This document shows positions 23,546-36,107 of a stretch of DNA of 64,000 nt, piece after piece. Origin of the DNA: Chaetorhynchus papuensis (lineage: Eukaryota; Chordata; Aves; Passeriformes; Rhipiduridae); the NCBI GenBank assembly GCA_013396525.1, contig VWYX01000351.1, forward strand, positions 564,687-628,686, in the 5' to 3' direction. Both the position numbers and the translations under genes were made by a program. Below the pieces are notes generated by a model. It was not told where the DNA came from. It worked only from the letters and a program-made list of their open reading frames with translations, and did no database searches. Position 1 is the stretch's first letter. Every line of letters starts with the position of its first letter.

Positions 23546-26500
23546 TTTGCATAGTGAATCCATGTCTCTGTGTGGTCCGTGCTGATCTTCCTAGGTTTGC
23601 CAAAATGCTCTTTGATTAGAAATGTTAAATGAGGGGCCAAGAGCTGGCAATCCTGCGTGCCTGTGCCTGTGCCTGGCATCCTAGCAAGAGTAAAAGCAGA
23701 GCAATTTAGCTTTCTTCCCATTTCCCTCCCCTTTCAGTAACACAGAGTGTGTGTGTCCAGCTGACCTTCTCTTTCCTTCCCGCAGTGGCTCCTGTTTCTT
23801 CACAGAAGCCAAGCTGGAAGCTTTGGCATTCCGAGGGCTGCCCCGGTGAGGGCAGGTCCTGTCCAGTCGGGGAGAAGCGAAGTGTGGTGCTTCAGCACTC
23901 ACTGGCAGCACCATCACTGCAGCGCTTGCAGGAGTCCTGGCAATTCTAAAGAATTCCACAGACATTTAGCCAAGCCATCTCTGCTTTAGTGCAGCAGGTA
24001 TTTACATCTAACTCCCTGTAAATTAAGCTGATGGCCCCAGTGCATACATGAAGGTGTGGGGAGTTTCAAAATGTAGCTTCTATTCAAAGCAATTCTCCAC
24101 CTGACATTTCGTGCTGCTATTTTGTCTTGGAAATGCTACGTTCCTGGTATAATTATGCCTTTGCACGTATTCCTCTCTTCCCATGTGCTCTGCTGGGTTT
24201 TTTGTTGTGCTAATCATTGTAAGAGATTTGTTGTTGGTTTCTTTTGATGACTGACATGGATACTGCTGAGTCTTCTTGTTGTGTGGGGGTTTTTTTCCAA
24301 TGGAAAAATCTGACATAATCCGTATCTCTCTTCCTGCTTACATGAGAAGTATGACTCAACTGCTGTTAAAAAAATGAAACTCCATAGCTAATTAATCAGA
24401 CTAGAAAATTAATCTTTTTATCTCATTTCGTTCCCTTTCCCCCTGTTCTCTTTAAAACAGAATTTACCTCTTTCTGCTGGTTCTAATGCAGTTGTTTCAG
24501 AATTAGATTTGCCAAGGATTTTAAAGCATAAAGATTTTAAAGCTGGGTTGTTGGTACAGAAGTGCCTGTGCAGGGTGTCGAGGCATGAGGACACGCAGAA
24601 GCCTGGCCTGAGGAGAGAGAAGGTGCAAAAGCTGTGTGGTTTTGCAGGAGCAGCAGTACGAGCTGTTTGTTGTTCCCCAAATCACTGGTGAGTGTAATCT
24701 GTGCTGCCAGAGATAAGGGGATCACTTGGAGGTGGAATTTTTGGGCAGTGCTGGTTCTGACAGAAGCCCCTTAAGAGCAGAGCTGTGATCATGGGACACC
24801 ATGGCAAGGTCATACCTTCCAGTGCTGACAGTCCGAGTGCTGACAGTTGCCAGGCTATTTTGGGAGCGCTTTTCCCTTTGTTTTCTGTGAACTCCTCTCT
24901 CTGTGCTCCCAGATTTAACCCTGATGCTGTTCAGCTGTCATCGGCCCTGCCTTCATTTGTGGATTTGAGGTGTATATTGACATGACGTATTTACTCTTGC
25001 CTTGCATTCTCTGGAAGATTGACTCCCTCCATCTCCTGGCTAACCCTGTTCCATATATTTTAGACTTATGACAGGAGAACAGTTGAGAAGTGAGTCTTGT
25101 CATTTAATCCCCTTGGCTGTGCTGTGACAGCATGACTGAATTGCCCTGCCAGTGCTTCCAGCCCAGTGCATAACAGTTGATGGTGCTGCTGGTGTCAGTG
25201 TTGGCTTCTGGTTTGCAGGAACCCTTTAGCCATTTCCAAAACTCTTCAAAGTGGTCTTGTTACACCACTCCTATAGAAAAACGTTGTTGTAAAGAAAGCC
25301 CTCTCAAAGCTCAGATTAAGGAGTGACCTGGTAGATCTTGGCTCCAGGAGGGTTGTCCTGTGGCTGCCAGTCAGTCCTGGAGGGTGGGGTTCAGCTCGCG
25401 CTGGTGTTGCTGGATCTGTGCTGGTCTGCAGGCAGTGGAAAGGACAGGCACATCCCCCGCAGCTTGGACAGGCAACGCCCTCTGGGCACATCTGTGTCTT
25501 TACATTTTGAAAATGTGGATGAAACTGATCCTGTGCAAGGCAAGGTGTGGGAGCACATGGCTGGGCAGGAGGAACCATGGCAAGCTGGGCTTAAACCTGC
25601 TGGGGCTCTTGTGGTGGTCTTGGACTGAATTCAGACTGCACTTACATGCACTCGGAAACCATTCTGCTTTTAGACTACTGCTTTTGATGGCCTGTATTCA
25701 CTCTGACTCTTCACTTAGCACAAAGCAAACCTTTTAATAATTTGAGTATGCTGTCTCCGTTTGGTCTGTCTGAAGAAAACCCACTTTTTTCACCCCGTGT
25801 CTAATGCAGAATTTTTTGTAGCTCCTGGGTGGTGCAGCCTCTGTCACCCAGATGAGTCTACATCAGGTTTTCAGCATGAGGACATAATTTAGGAGGCAAA
25901 AGCGAGAGGCTTGGGCACATAAAGTGTCAAAGCCGTGGAAGTGAGTCAGGTCTGGATCAGAATGGCTGCACAAATCTCTCTTCTAGTCCTTCCTCACAAT
26001 TGTAGAGTTCCTTGAATTTTCAAGGAATAAATTAGTCTGTGTATGTCTATATGAACATACATGCACACGCTTATGATAATCCACACACAAATCCACAGCC
26101 TGGAAGAGCAAGGAGAGTTCACTGCTGGCACTGGAGGCACTAGATTAGGAGTCTCCTGAGGTACTCTCCAACTGCAGTTATTCCATGGTGTATCTGTTGC
26201 TGTTCTGTACCTGACTGGCACTGGGGTGCATTGAGAGCTGGGTGCTCTTCAAGCAATAGCCAATGGTCCCTGCTCTGAGGGTCTCTCCATCTGAATTGTA
26301 AGTGGTTTCACCTTATGGAAGGATGGAGTGGCTTTCTGGGCTCTCTGACATATGGAGAAGGCTTCTGAAGATCAGTGCAAGAATGATGGATGTGCAGTTG
26401 CATGAAAGAATCTCAGAGGTGTTTGTCAATACTTTGACTCGAGTTACAGAAATTTGGATCGGTGATGGAACAGAGGGAAGCAAACCATGTCAGGGAAGGG

Positions 26501-29500
26501 CTGGGTGTGTAAAGAGCTTTGAACATGGTTCAACACTTGATTTCTGGATTGGAGGAGAATCTGGTAGAAGGATTAATAATGGGGGTTTCATGAGCAATCT
26601 GATTTAGCAACAGCAGCATTTTGCACAGGGCAAGAGGTACCGTAGTGCTGGGAGGCTCTGGAGATGGGTATTTCCTGGAGTAATAAGAAGAGCTGAAGCA
26701 TGGCTTCTCCTGGCCCGGCCTCTCTCATACTCCATTTCAAAAGCCAGCATGTGCCTGAGCAGCCAGTTTATGTATTGCATTTATGTGTGACAAGTGGAAC
26801 TGCCAAGTATGATTTCCATGTGGGAACCATGGGGATTGCTACCCGAGGATCCGACACGGTAGGATTACGAGATTTTCGCTCTTGTGCACAGAGAAGTCAC
26901 TGAGACTGGGTTCTGTCACAAGACTGGGGTATTCATAGTAGAAACACGTAGCACAGCAGCCAAGCACGCAGCCCTTTCTGCTTTCCCCTTCCTGCATCTT
27001 CCTTCTGCCTTGAGCAAAGGCATGGCTTCTCTCTCTCAAATCCCAACCAACCACATGGGGAGCACCATGGAATTAAATACAGCCAAAGTTAGCCCACAGC
27101 AGTTATTACAGGTTTCCTGGCTGGCTGATTCCAAGCTCCTACATGCTGCTTTATCCCATGATCATATGACACTGGGGGATGTGACGTATTGTTTGTAAAC
27201 TAAGTATTGGCTCAGAGGGGCTGCAGGGAGCAGTGTCGTGTGCTCCCAGCCAGGTTCCGCCTTGTTACAGGTGTTGCTCTTGGCAGGGCAGCACCTTGTG
27301 CTGGACGTGGCCCTGCTGCTGAGTGGCTCTCACTGACATCCTGGCCAGAACTGTTCTGCCTGCAAACAGCTGCACTGAATGTTGCTCATGTGTTTATGTT
27401 AAACCACCGAGAATTGGGCAAGTTGTGGAGAAGACAACCACCTTCACATGGGTGCCTGTGACAGCACTGCAGATGTGCAGTTACTGCCAGGCTTCTGTGT
27501 TCTTCTGGGTTTGTAACCACTTCTCTCCTTGTGGAGGTGAAAAGATATACTTTTTTTTTTTCCTCTCAGCCGATCCCAAGCAATTTCTTAGGAATTTGTC
27601 AGGTGATTTAGTTGCTCTCCTCACTGCTATCCTGTGTGTATCTAATATGTAGTGGAATGTAACACCAATCCTAGGCTGGGGCTTTGCTAAATATGATGCA
27701 CCCCTAGAAAGTGAGCGGTGTCGTACTGTTCGCACCTTCTTGGAGCACAGTTCCCAGTCCCCTGAACCCTCAGTCTCATCCCATCTGTCTCCTTTTCCTC
27801 CCTGATCCTCCAATCTTTGTCCCAGGGGATGCCCAGGAGATATGCAAACCAAACCCTTGGCAGGCAGCTGGAGCAGATACTTATCAGGGCTCAGTGGTGC
27901 TTGTGCGTTCTGGGTGCTTGGAGGAAAGAGCAAACACAACACCATTGTAATAATGAGGTTTCATTCAAGATAAGATCAGATTTTGTCTGGTTGCTGGACA
28001 AGCCTTGCCAGACGAGCCAAGTTGTTCTGTCCCATTTCCTGGTGTCCCCGTTTCGTTACTGTAATGTAAACTTCATGCTCGGAAGAAGAATGCCTTGGCA
28101 ACAGCTCCTGGCAAAACTCAAACCTGCAGTGAGTGCCCCTGGCTGGAAAGGGCTCCACCTGTTAGCTGCAAGGGGGGGAAGCTAATATGCCGTATCTGCA
28201 AATTTTAGAAACTGAGCACTTCCTCCCTATGGAAAAACTGCTAAATGCTGGTCTCCTGCCAGGAGCTGGAGGAACACCATGAGCTGGGGATGGAGACTTG
28301 CCCAGCGATGCCTGGGATTTAAATCCTATGAGCCAACTTTCTTTGCGTGTTGAGTGGGTAATTCTGGGCACTGGATGCAGTTTGCATCAAGGACTGCTAA
28401 AACTGTAATACATTAGTGCTGTTCCAGAAGCCCTTGAAGCTCATCAACTGCCAAGAAAAATACAGGGATGGCAAGAGATTAGCCTGCTGAAGATCCACGA
28501 TGAGAGGGAAAGATACTCACCCTGTACTCCCACCCTGTCACATCACCCTGAAGGTTGTGTTAGAGCTTGTACAGAGGCAGAGGATAAAGAAGGAATTAAG
28601 AATTTAAAGACAAAATTGCTATGCTCTGTAGTTAACCTTGCTTTTAGCCTCTTCTACATGTGAACCAAGCAGCTGAGGGTTAGCAAGGCCTGAAATGGAA
28701 AGAATTAAGCTTATCCCTCTATTTTTCTTCATGCCTGATTCCAAGGTCAGTTTAAGAGAGGGAGTGTTTCCTCACATGAAGTAACTGCCCACCAAAAAGG
28801 CAACATTACTTCTTAACCAACTCTTTTTGACTGTCTCCCCTCCCTTTGGGGGCTCAGGGCAGGTGTCTGCTTTGTGACTCTGCTCCCCGAGGTCGTGGTC
28901 CTTACCATGTTCCTAAGGAATGATGGATCAAATAAGAGAGGAGAACTCTGCATAGCAGTAGATCCTCTCGGGTTACTAAACTTATCCACTCTCCTAAATT
29001 TAAGGTTGGAGGATTAGTAGTCCTTAAAGGAGGACATATCTACCCCTTTACTTCCTCTTTGTCCTCTTCTCCTTCCTCCAGTAACCTCAGGTAACCCAGC
29101 TGGCTCAGCCTGAAGGGGAGCTGTACCCCTGAACCCCAGTGAAGGCGTTTTTCCTACAGGCTGGCTCACGGGGCTTAATTTCAGTAGATTTGCACAAGAA
29201 AACACACAGCAGAGATGTACTGGAGGGGTATCAGCAGTCAGGGCTCTCAAAAATTTTAGGTGGACAAATGTGTGCCCTAAGTACTTCTAAACAGTGAGAA
29301 TTTTGTTCTGTAGTTTGTATCTTGGTTAAATGATGTCATGTGTGAAACTATTAATACCATTAATGTGTGTGCAAGTATGAATTCCCTGATAACATCAGTG
29401 TTAATCAGTTGATAACTTAAAAGTACACACAAAAATAGATTGCAACCCCTAAAAGCTGCCATTTAATCCGTTGTAACATTTTTAAAGGCTTTCTAAAGTT

Positions 29501-31289
29501 CTTAAAGTTCAGATCTTTAGAAGTTACCAATTTTACTCATTATTCAAGTTGTTGACCTCATAATTCTTGCTCTGAGTTGTGTCAAACCTGTCATATCATG
29601 TTAAGATGGGAGAAGTATGTTCTTTTAGGGTGTCTGACTAAAAAAATATGTAAATAATCCCTTCCCTGATAGTTTCTTACATGACACCATGATGAGATTT
29701 TCAGAGCTGAGCAGGAGTTACTCAGTACTTTTTTGTCAGATGCTGTTTTTAGAAACTCCTTTTCCACCTCACTTTTTCAAATCTCAGCCAATGTAATTAG
29801 TAGCATGTAATGATGCAACAATGCAAAAAATTCTTGCATTTTGGTATTTGAAGTAGGCAACATTATACCTGTCACTTAAAAAACTGTTTATCTTACTCCG
29901 GTCTGTCTCAGTTCTATTCCTGTGTCATCAGCTTGCACTAAAATCAGTATTTGCCAGGCAGTGCCCCATGGCTGGATCACACAGGTGGAACAGCAGCTTT
30001 TCCTTGATCACATACCTTGATCAGCTTTTCATGAACTAGGGAAGAGTGGAGGAAGGTTGTTTCTCTTACATATTAAAGAGTACTCTGCTGCTCCATTGAG
30101 GATACTCCACCTTTGCACTTGGCTTTCTCTTGGTGGTAAATGCAGACAGCAGGTGTTAAATGGTCCTGGCTCCCTTGGGAGGTGAGTCCCTGCTGCTGTC
30201 AGCACCCACAGAGCCCTGACACCTCATCACTGATTGTTCTCTGCAGGAGCCAGGAGAGGCAAATCACTGCAGATTTCAGTGTAGGAACAGCTGGGGATTG
30301 ATCCCATTATCCTGCTGGTTCTACTGTGCATTCCATCAGAACCAGGCAGGATGGGGACCAGCACAACAGCAAGGCCAGTAACAGGGAGAAATTTAGAAGA
30401 GTGACAGGGGCTCTTTTATGCATTTAAACAGGTATTTAACTTTAGAGTTCAGTTTATCCAGTGGCTTGAGCAAGAACCGTGCTTTTCCCTTGGCTGATTC
30501 CCGGGCTATGCAGATGTAGTGGGTGTATTTGATAAACAGTGTAAATATAATTCTCTATCAAATACAGACAAAGCTCACGCTCTAGAGACATTCTTCAGTC
30601 TAAATTTAGATCCACACTCGAGCTGCAGGTAACACTTGAACAAACCCAGCAGAGTACTGAGTGTGCACAGGCAGGAACCATCCATCCACCTCGCTGCCTT
30701 GGCTGATAAAATTCCTCTGTGAGGCTCCGGTGTTGTGGGCAGCCAGAAGGGACTGTGCCCACAAGGAAACCACTGCGTGGGCGAACCTTTCCTGGCTGTT
30801 TCCAGAGCAGTATGCTTTTAGATGAAGTCAACACTGGTGGTGTTCCCAGGTCAAAATGTAAATAGCTCATCAGGAAGATGTTAAGTGCAGTTTGAGATGT
30901 GCTGGGAGAAAGCTTGAAGTAAATCACAATAAATGTGAGTTGCAGTAAAACAGATTAGACCTTTTGCAGGCTCAGACTTGAATTCGCAAAGAATTTCTCC
31001 TTGAGCTGAAGAGGGATTATGATGGATCCATATGTATCCATGCCCACCTCTGCGTGCATCACATCCTTTACCTTCCTTCTGCATTTCAGTGCGTTGGTAC
31101 AGACAGAAGACATTAATAGATTTGTTTGTGTAGTTTGCAGGATTATGGAAATCAGGGGTTTTTCCTTTTTACAGTATGTCTTAAAATTAATTGCATGCAT
31201 ATTGGGCACGCAGTAGTTCCCCTGGACAGTAGGAATATTTGGCTTATGTTTCCTGCCCTCATCACCTGCTGACAGCTGGAGGCTACGTC
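23546..31289. other. Long intronic stretch largely free of recognisable repeats
   Basis: About 7.7 kb in which only a doubtful old CR1 tail (26100-26195) and a poly-T run near 27551 were noticed. No splice-bordered coding segment. AT-rich parts such as 29460-29900 could hold conserved regulatory sequence, but nothing can be shown from one sequence. Confidence 0.5.
26100..26195 (+). mobile_element. Possible old CR1 tail
   Basis: The phrase 'ggtactctccaactgcagtt' followed by 'attccatgg' resembles the CR1 terminus 'ggtcccttccaacccaaacc ... attctatg', but the match is short and diverged. Confidence 0.3.
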
Positions 31290-31480
31290 TGTGTTGCTGA
31301 AGCAGAAGGAACAAGTTGCAAGGAAAATCCTGATTAGATTGTGAGAAGAATTACCCACAGAGAGGATGGTGAAGCACGGGGATAGGGAGTCTCCGTCCCT
31401 GCAGACTGAACTGAAGCAGGCCCTGAGCAATGTGATCTAACAAGATTTAGCCCTGCTTTGAGCAGGGGGTCGGGCCAGAT
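31290..31480 (+). mobile_element. CR1 LINE 3' end
   Basis: Sense CR1 of another subfamily: 'gaggatggtgaagcacgggg', 'gagtctccgtccctgcagac', 'caggccctgagcaatgtgat', 'ctgctttgagcagggggtcg'. Confidence 0.85.
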
Positions 31481-33542
31481 AAAGTAAAGGAAGACTGAAC
31501 CCTTGTTCTTGAGGCTGGTGGTAGAACCTGGTTTGCCTCCACATTGCTAAAATGTAACCATGTCTTGCCCCATCATGCGTGGACCTGGGGCTCCTCCTCT
31601 TATGGCAATGCTCTTCAGTCCCCGAGATGTTTTGTTTGTGTTGGGCTTTTTTTCCTCAATTTTACAGTTTGAAATAATCTAAGAGAAGCCCCTCAGAGCA
31701 GGGTTTACAGGACAAAACTGTTTTGGGCTTGAGGGTGGGAAGGTGTTGATGGACTGAGTAGGGGGGATGGAGCCAGTCGAGATCGGGCTCAGCCATTCTG
31801 GGTTTGGAGCAGCCCCTGATGTAAACGACCTCTAGACTTCTGCTTGTGCTTTTCTGGCCAAGGTTCAGGTAAACCAGTCTAAAGCGGGGCCAGGAAACAC
31901 GCCGACACTTCAGAACAGGCTCAGTTGAGACTTGAGCCTGCTCCTAGGGCATCCTTTCCCAGTGCTGTGGATGTTCCCTGTGTTGTCTCATGTTTGCCCA
32001 GTACCTGCACTAGGAGTTAGTTATCTGGAATGTGCTTCCTTGGAGATTTCAAAGCTGGGCTTGTGTGTGGCTGCTTGTGAACCAAGCAAATGGAGGAGTA
32101 ACTCGTGATTGTGTCCTAAGCGGACAGTTTGGGATTTGCACTGAGAATCATCGAGTGTCCTGAGTTGGAAAAGTTCCACAAGGATCATCCAGTCCAACTC
32201 TCCTTGCAGTAAAAATAGCAAGAGGTGGTTGTCCTGGTTCAGGACATGCTTCTCTCTTTTGACATGAGCAATGCAGCACAGGTGAATGTGTTGATAAACC
32301 AGGATTATTTCTTTTTCGTGTGTGTGGATATTGGTTTGAGAGGATTTCCTCATCTTTATTCCTTGCTGGGAAAGGAATGGATGGATAGTCAGTGCTGCTC
32401 ATTTTAGATGGATCATCTGGGAGTCACCTGACTGCTGTAAACAATAGATAGCCTGCGTCAAGCTATGCAGAAGGATCAAATGTTGTGATTTTGGAGGAAT
32501 TCTGGACAAGCTGTTTCCCTCTCTAGTAATGAGGAGCTGGGTTTCTGCCTGGGGATGGACATGCAGTAGAAAGCAGTCCTTGCACCTCCTGTTCATGCCC
32601 TGTGCTTCCCAGCAGAGACACATGCATTTGGATGTATGTATTAAGTTGCCAGCTCATCCTTGAATAGCAGCTTCCAGTGAACTGTAAATGCAACGCAGAG
32701 CATGCTGGAGCCAGGAATTTGAGGAAGGAGGAATTCCACCCAACAGAACTGCTGAGACTTGAAAATCAAGCTAGGTTTTCTTCTGGCAACTTCAAAGCAG
32801 GGAGCTCTCTGTAAATGCAGGCTCAGGAATGACTATAGCAGCTAATCAGGGGCTGTCATTCTCTTCAGCGGTTCATGGGGCTGTAGAACAAACAGGGAAA
32901 GTTTCCTGTGTTAGACTCAGGAAAACAAAGAGATACTGCTGAATAAAGAAGCTATTAAGTTCTCTAGAACTCTGCTTTTGCAATGATTACCTCTGTAACT
33001 GGTCTACTTTAGTCTGGCTCCTGGAGCTGTTGCTTTCCCTTCCCATCCCCGCCCCTAGTGAGGCCTCATTGTGTTCACTGTTACAGCCTTTATTCACTGA
33101 CATTTCGAGGACCAGTATAATCTAAGTAAATACACAGCTTGCCTTGCTTAGAGGGATTTGATGCCGTACCTAAAACTAACACGGACCCATCATTTCAGCG
33201 TCCCTGCTGTTGGGAGGGAACTGTGTGCAAGAGAGGAAAGAGATCAGTGGTGAAAAGGGAAGTTTGAGCAAATTCAGAGGTCATCCATCTGGGAACTCTG
33301 AGTTACAATTAATTTTTGAAAGTTTTGAAATTAATTTGTTTCAGTTCACAAATTGAAGCTACCCAAAGCTTTAAGGTGTTCTTGCTCACAGCATGGGAAG
33401 TTCAACCCAGAAATTGCCTGCTGCCAATAAGCTGCCAATGAAGGTTGTACGTTTGATTTAACACCAACGCCTTTTTTTTTCCTCTCTTCCTTTTCCCTTC
33501 AATCCTTCCCACTGCTGGACATCCCCTCCCCTCTTCCCTCAG
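31481..33542. other. 3' end of intron 1; one CR1 tail, otherwise nothing recognised
   Basis: Apart from the short CR1 tail at 32140-32212, no feature was recognised. The final 70 bases form a strong pyrimidine tract (poly-T near 33473, then TCC/CTT-rich) preceding the exon 2 acceptor AG at 33541-33542. Confidence 0.6.
32140..32212 (-). mobile_element. CR1 LINE 3' tail, short
   Basis: Antisense tail: 'gagaatcatcgagtgtcctg', 'agttggaaaagttccacaag', 'gatcatccagtccaactctc'. Confidence 0.75.
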
Positions 33543-33673
33543 GCCTGTATTGATGAGAACCTGGACATGGTGAAGTTCCTGGTAGAAAATGGAGCCAATG
33601 TGAACCAGCAAGACAACGAGGGCTGGACCCCTCTTCATGCAGTGGCATCGTGTGGCTACCTGAACATAGCAGA
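33543..33673 (+). CDS. PPP1R12B: PPP1R12B coding exon 2 (ankyrin repeats)
   Basis: This is the first exon visible of the myosin-phosphatase targeting subunit MYPT2, which holds the PP1 delta catalytic subunit and directs it to myosin. The 131-nt exon starts in phase 0 after CCTC-AG and ends in phase 2 at GTGAGT. It encodes ACIDENLDMVKFLVENGANV followed by an ankyrin repeat with TPLHAVASCGYLNIAE. ACIDENLDMVKF and the NVNQQDNEGW wording fit PPP1R12B rather than PPP1R12A, which as recalled has ACIDDNVDMV and NINQPDNEGW. The Val in TPLHAVAS replaces the Ala usual in both human paralogues as recalled. The preceding exon, with the RVxF motif, is outside the window. Confidence 0.97.
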
Positions 33674-33966
33674 GTGAGTGAGTCTGGGGCTGTTCTGGGT
33701 ATTTATAACACTTCCCCGTGCTTTTCTCTTTGGAGCAGGTACACAGGTGATGGATACTCTGAGCCTTGTTCAGTGCTTTGGAAAGCAATGCTGAAAATAG
33801 GTGCTTTTCTCTTGGTATTGAATTCTGAACTTCTGAGGATTAAGGTGGAGCCTTCAACTGGTTGCCTTTTGCTGCTGCCATTATTAGACTGTCTTATGAT
33901 TCATTAGATACTTTAGCTAAAATGCCAAGCAAAAAGGAAATGGGACAGCTGGTACAGGGATGTGTA

Positions 33967-34135
33967 GTGAAGGAGTTCCTCCCTGTGAGGGTGGGGAGGC
34001 CCTGGCACAGGGTGCCCAGAGAAGCTGTGGCTGCCCCATCCCTGGAATTGTCCAAGGCCAGGTTGGCCGGGGCTTGGAGCACCCTGGTCCAGTGGAAGGT
34101 GTCCCTTCCGACACAAATCAGGCTGGGATTCCGTG
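33967..34135 (+). mobile_element. CR1 LINE 3' end
   Basis: Sense tail: 'ctgtgagggtggggaggccc', 'gcacagggtgcccagagaag', 'ccaaggccaggttggccggg', 'gtccagtggaaggtgtccct', 'gggattccgtgg'. Internally shortened after 'ggtgtcccttcc'. Confidence 0.92.
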
Positions 34136-34222
34136 GCTACATTTCCTTACCACAGACAGACTGGTGTGAGCAGTGCTGTGGTTAAGTGGAGACTTTCAAG
34201 TTCAGCTGTCAATCCAGCACCA

Positions 34223-34530
34223 CCAATATGTTCACCACTAAACCTCAGGTGCCACATCCACTCATTTTCTGAATACTTCCAGGGATAGTGACTCCACCAC
34301 TGCCCTGGGTGGCTGTGCCAGGGCCTGACCACCCCTTCAGGGAAGAAATTTCCCCCAGTATCCAACCTGAACCTCCCCTGGCCCAGCTTGAGGCCATTCC
34401 CTCTTGTCCTGTCCCTGTTCCCTGGGAGCAGAGCCTGACCCCCCCCCCCCCAGCTGCCCCCTCCTGTCAGGGAGTTGTGCAGAGCCAGAAGGTCCCCCCG
34501 AACCTCCTTTTTTCCAGGCTGAACACCAAC
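34223..34530 (-). mobile_element. CR1 LINE fragment, 3' region
   Basis: Antisense copy of the same subfamily as 3095-3482: 'gttcaccactaaacctcagg', 'gatagtgactccaccactgc', 'gaggccattccctcttgtcc', 'gcagagccagaaggtccccc', 'ttccaggctgaacacc'. Contains the 13-base C run. Confidence 0.9.
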
Positions 34531-35114
34531 CCATTATTCTTTACCAGTCGTACTGTGTTTATGTATTTAGTCCACCACAGCTACCAGAAAATTTCCAAAA
34601 TTTGAATTAAGATTATTTCTTAAATGCATTGAAAATAAATTATAAAACCAGTCAACCTCACCCTGCTACATTTGTGTGCTTACACAGATACTTCTTTTGC
34701 TTCTCAAGAGTTTTACTGATTAAAAGATGTACAAGCCAAAGAAGACATCTGTTGTTCTTGAATGAACTTCTGGTAAAGTTATAAAAAATTTAAAAATTGA
34801 TGATAGTTGATGAGGCTTTTTTAAAATTAGTATAATTTCCTTTTCTTCAAAAAAAAAAGGGATAATCAACCAGTTTAATGCAAGAACGGAGGTATTTAAG
34901 TAACTATGGGGAAAGAAAAACTGTGAGCCCCTGAGCAAGGACCTTGCATTTACAATGAATGTTTTTAGTCTAGAAATTGGCTAAGAATAAGGTCCTCATT
35001 TGGTAACTGAACTTGCATGAGAAAGGCAGATACTTTGTGGTGCTGTTTGATGCCTGTGTCATTGAAGCCAAGCACACGAGGTGTGACGTGCTGGCCTGGG
35101 TGTCCTTGCTGCAG

Positions 35115-35233
35115 GTACCTGATCAGCCATGGGGCCAACGTGGCTGCTGTGAACAGTGAGGGGGAGGTCCCGTCCGACATCGCAGAGGAGGCGGCCATGA
35201 AGGACCTGCTTCTGGAGCAAGTCAAGAAACAAG
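35115..35233 (+). CDS. PPP1R12B: PPP1R12B coding exon 3 (ankyrin repeat end and linker)
   Basis: 119 nt, entering in phase 2 (GA|G completes Glu) and leaving in phase 1 at GTGAAG. It encodes YLISHGANVAAVNSEG, closing the ankyrin repeat begun in exon 2, then the acidic/amphipathic linker EVPSDIAEEAAMKDLLLEQV and KKQ. The SEGEVPSDIAEE and MKDLLLEQVKKQG wording is near-identical to human PPP1R12B as recalled. In the family this linker separates the two halves of the ankyrin domain that wraps the PP1 catalytic subunit. The reading frame joins exactly to exon 4 (G|GT Gly). Confidence 0.97.
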
Positions 35234-36107
35234 GTGAAGGAAGGGCTTGAATATGTGAGAGTTGGGACCCCTAAGAGTTTCTGTATGACAGTTGTGCTGC
35301 CTTGCTCTCTGTTGGTGAAGAGAACTGAGATCTGGCCCAGGAAGCAGCAGACAGATTTTGCTTTGCTATCAGGACAGTGGAGCAGATGCAGGAAGTTTGT
35401 TGTCTCTGTCCTTGGGAGTCTTCAAAGCAAGACACCACAGTCCTGAAATCTGGTTCATCAGATCTAGTTCCTTTTAAAGTGAGATTTAATTCTGACCTCT
35501 GATATCAATTAAAGGTCTTGTTTCACTAAGACTTGATGAACCGAGGTGTGATTTACAGGACTGCCAAAGGCAGGGACCAGGAAATGAATATTCCAGGCCT
35601 GGAGTGACATGCTTTATCCTGATCTTTCCCTAGATTTCTTCTGCCATATCCCCTTTCTCATCAGGTGTGCCTGGCTGAGGGGCTGCTCTCCAGGCTGTCC
35701 CTGCACAGACATCCCTTGCTGAAGAATAGTTTTGGGCTAATGTTAAGATTAAGAAATGCTTTATCAGTCTGAAATTTTCTTCATACTCACAGAATTCATT
35801 TGGGAGTGGTTGAATGTCTGCATGTGTGTGTGAGAAGTTTAAATTGTTTCTATGAATTTCATCAAGAATATTGGACAAGGAACCCAAGGAATTCCTGAAA
35901 CTTCCATCTTTGGACTCAGTTAAAGCTCAGCTGCATTCGTGTCTGAGCTGGTTGATCTGGATTATTTTATTCTTGCAGATTTGGGAGGGGTTGCTTGCAT
36001 CCTGGATTGAATCCAGTCCCTCTATCAGATACATTCTGACACATGGTGGTTACTTTATTTGTTAAGGTATAGTTAGGAAGGGGTCAGTTCCTCGCTGCTT
36101 TGTCGCC

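Larger units (their letters stand above)
1..33542 (+). other. PPP1R12B: Intron 1 of PPP1R12B (3' part, acceptor at 33541-33542)
   Basis: The whole interval lies upstream of the first recognisable coding exon and ends in a pyrimidine-rich tract followed by AG. No exon encoding the expected N-terminus (RVRF-type PP1-docking motif, first ankyrin repeat ending in TALHQ) could be found on the + strand, and there is no GC-rich promoter-like island, so exon 1 is inferred to lie before the window. The many short open frames here are not protein-like, overlap on opposite strands or fall in repeats, and are treated as chance. What can be named inside is CR1 debris, a TA-rich microsatellite, a GAT microsatellite and one MEF2-type motif, listed separately. 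Confidence 0.75.
33674..35114 (+). other. PPP1R12B: Intron 2 of PPP1R12B
   Basis: Donor GTGAGT, acceptor TTGCTGCAG. Holds two CR1 copies whose 3' ends face each other (33967-34135 sense, 34223-34530 antisense) and a 13-base C run at 34439-34451. The remaining AT-rich part shows nothing. Confidence 0.9.

Noticed and set aside
1..33542. Search for PPP1R12B exon 1 (RVRF motif, first ankyrin repeat)
   Set aside because: No matching translation or GC-rich first-exon region was found, so exon 1 is taken to lie upstream of the window.
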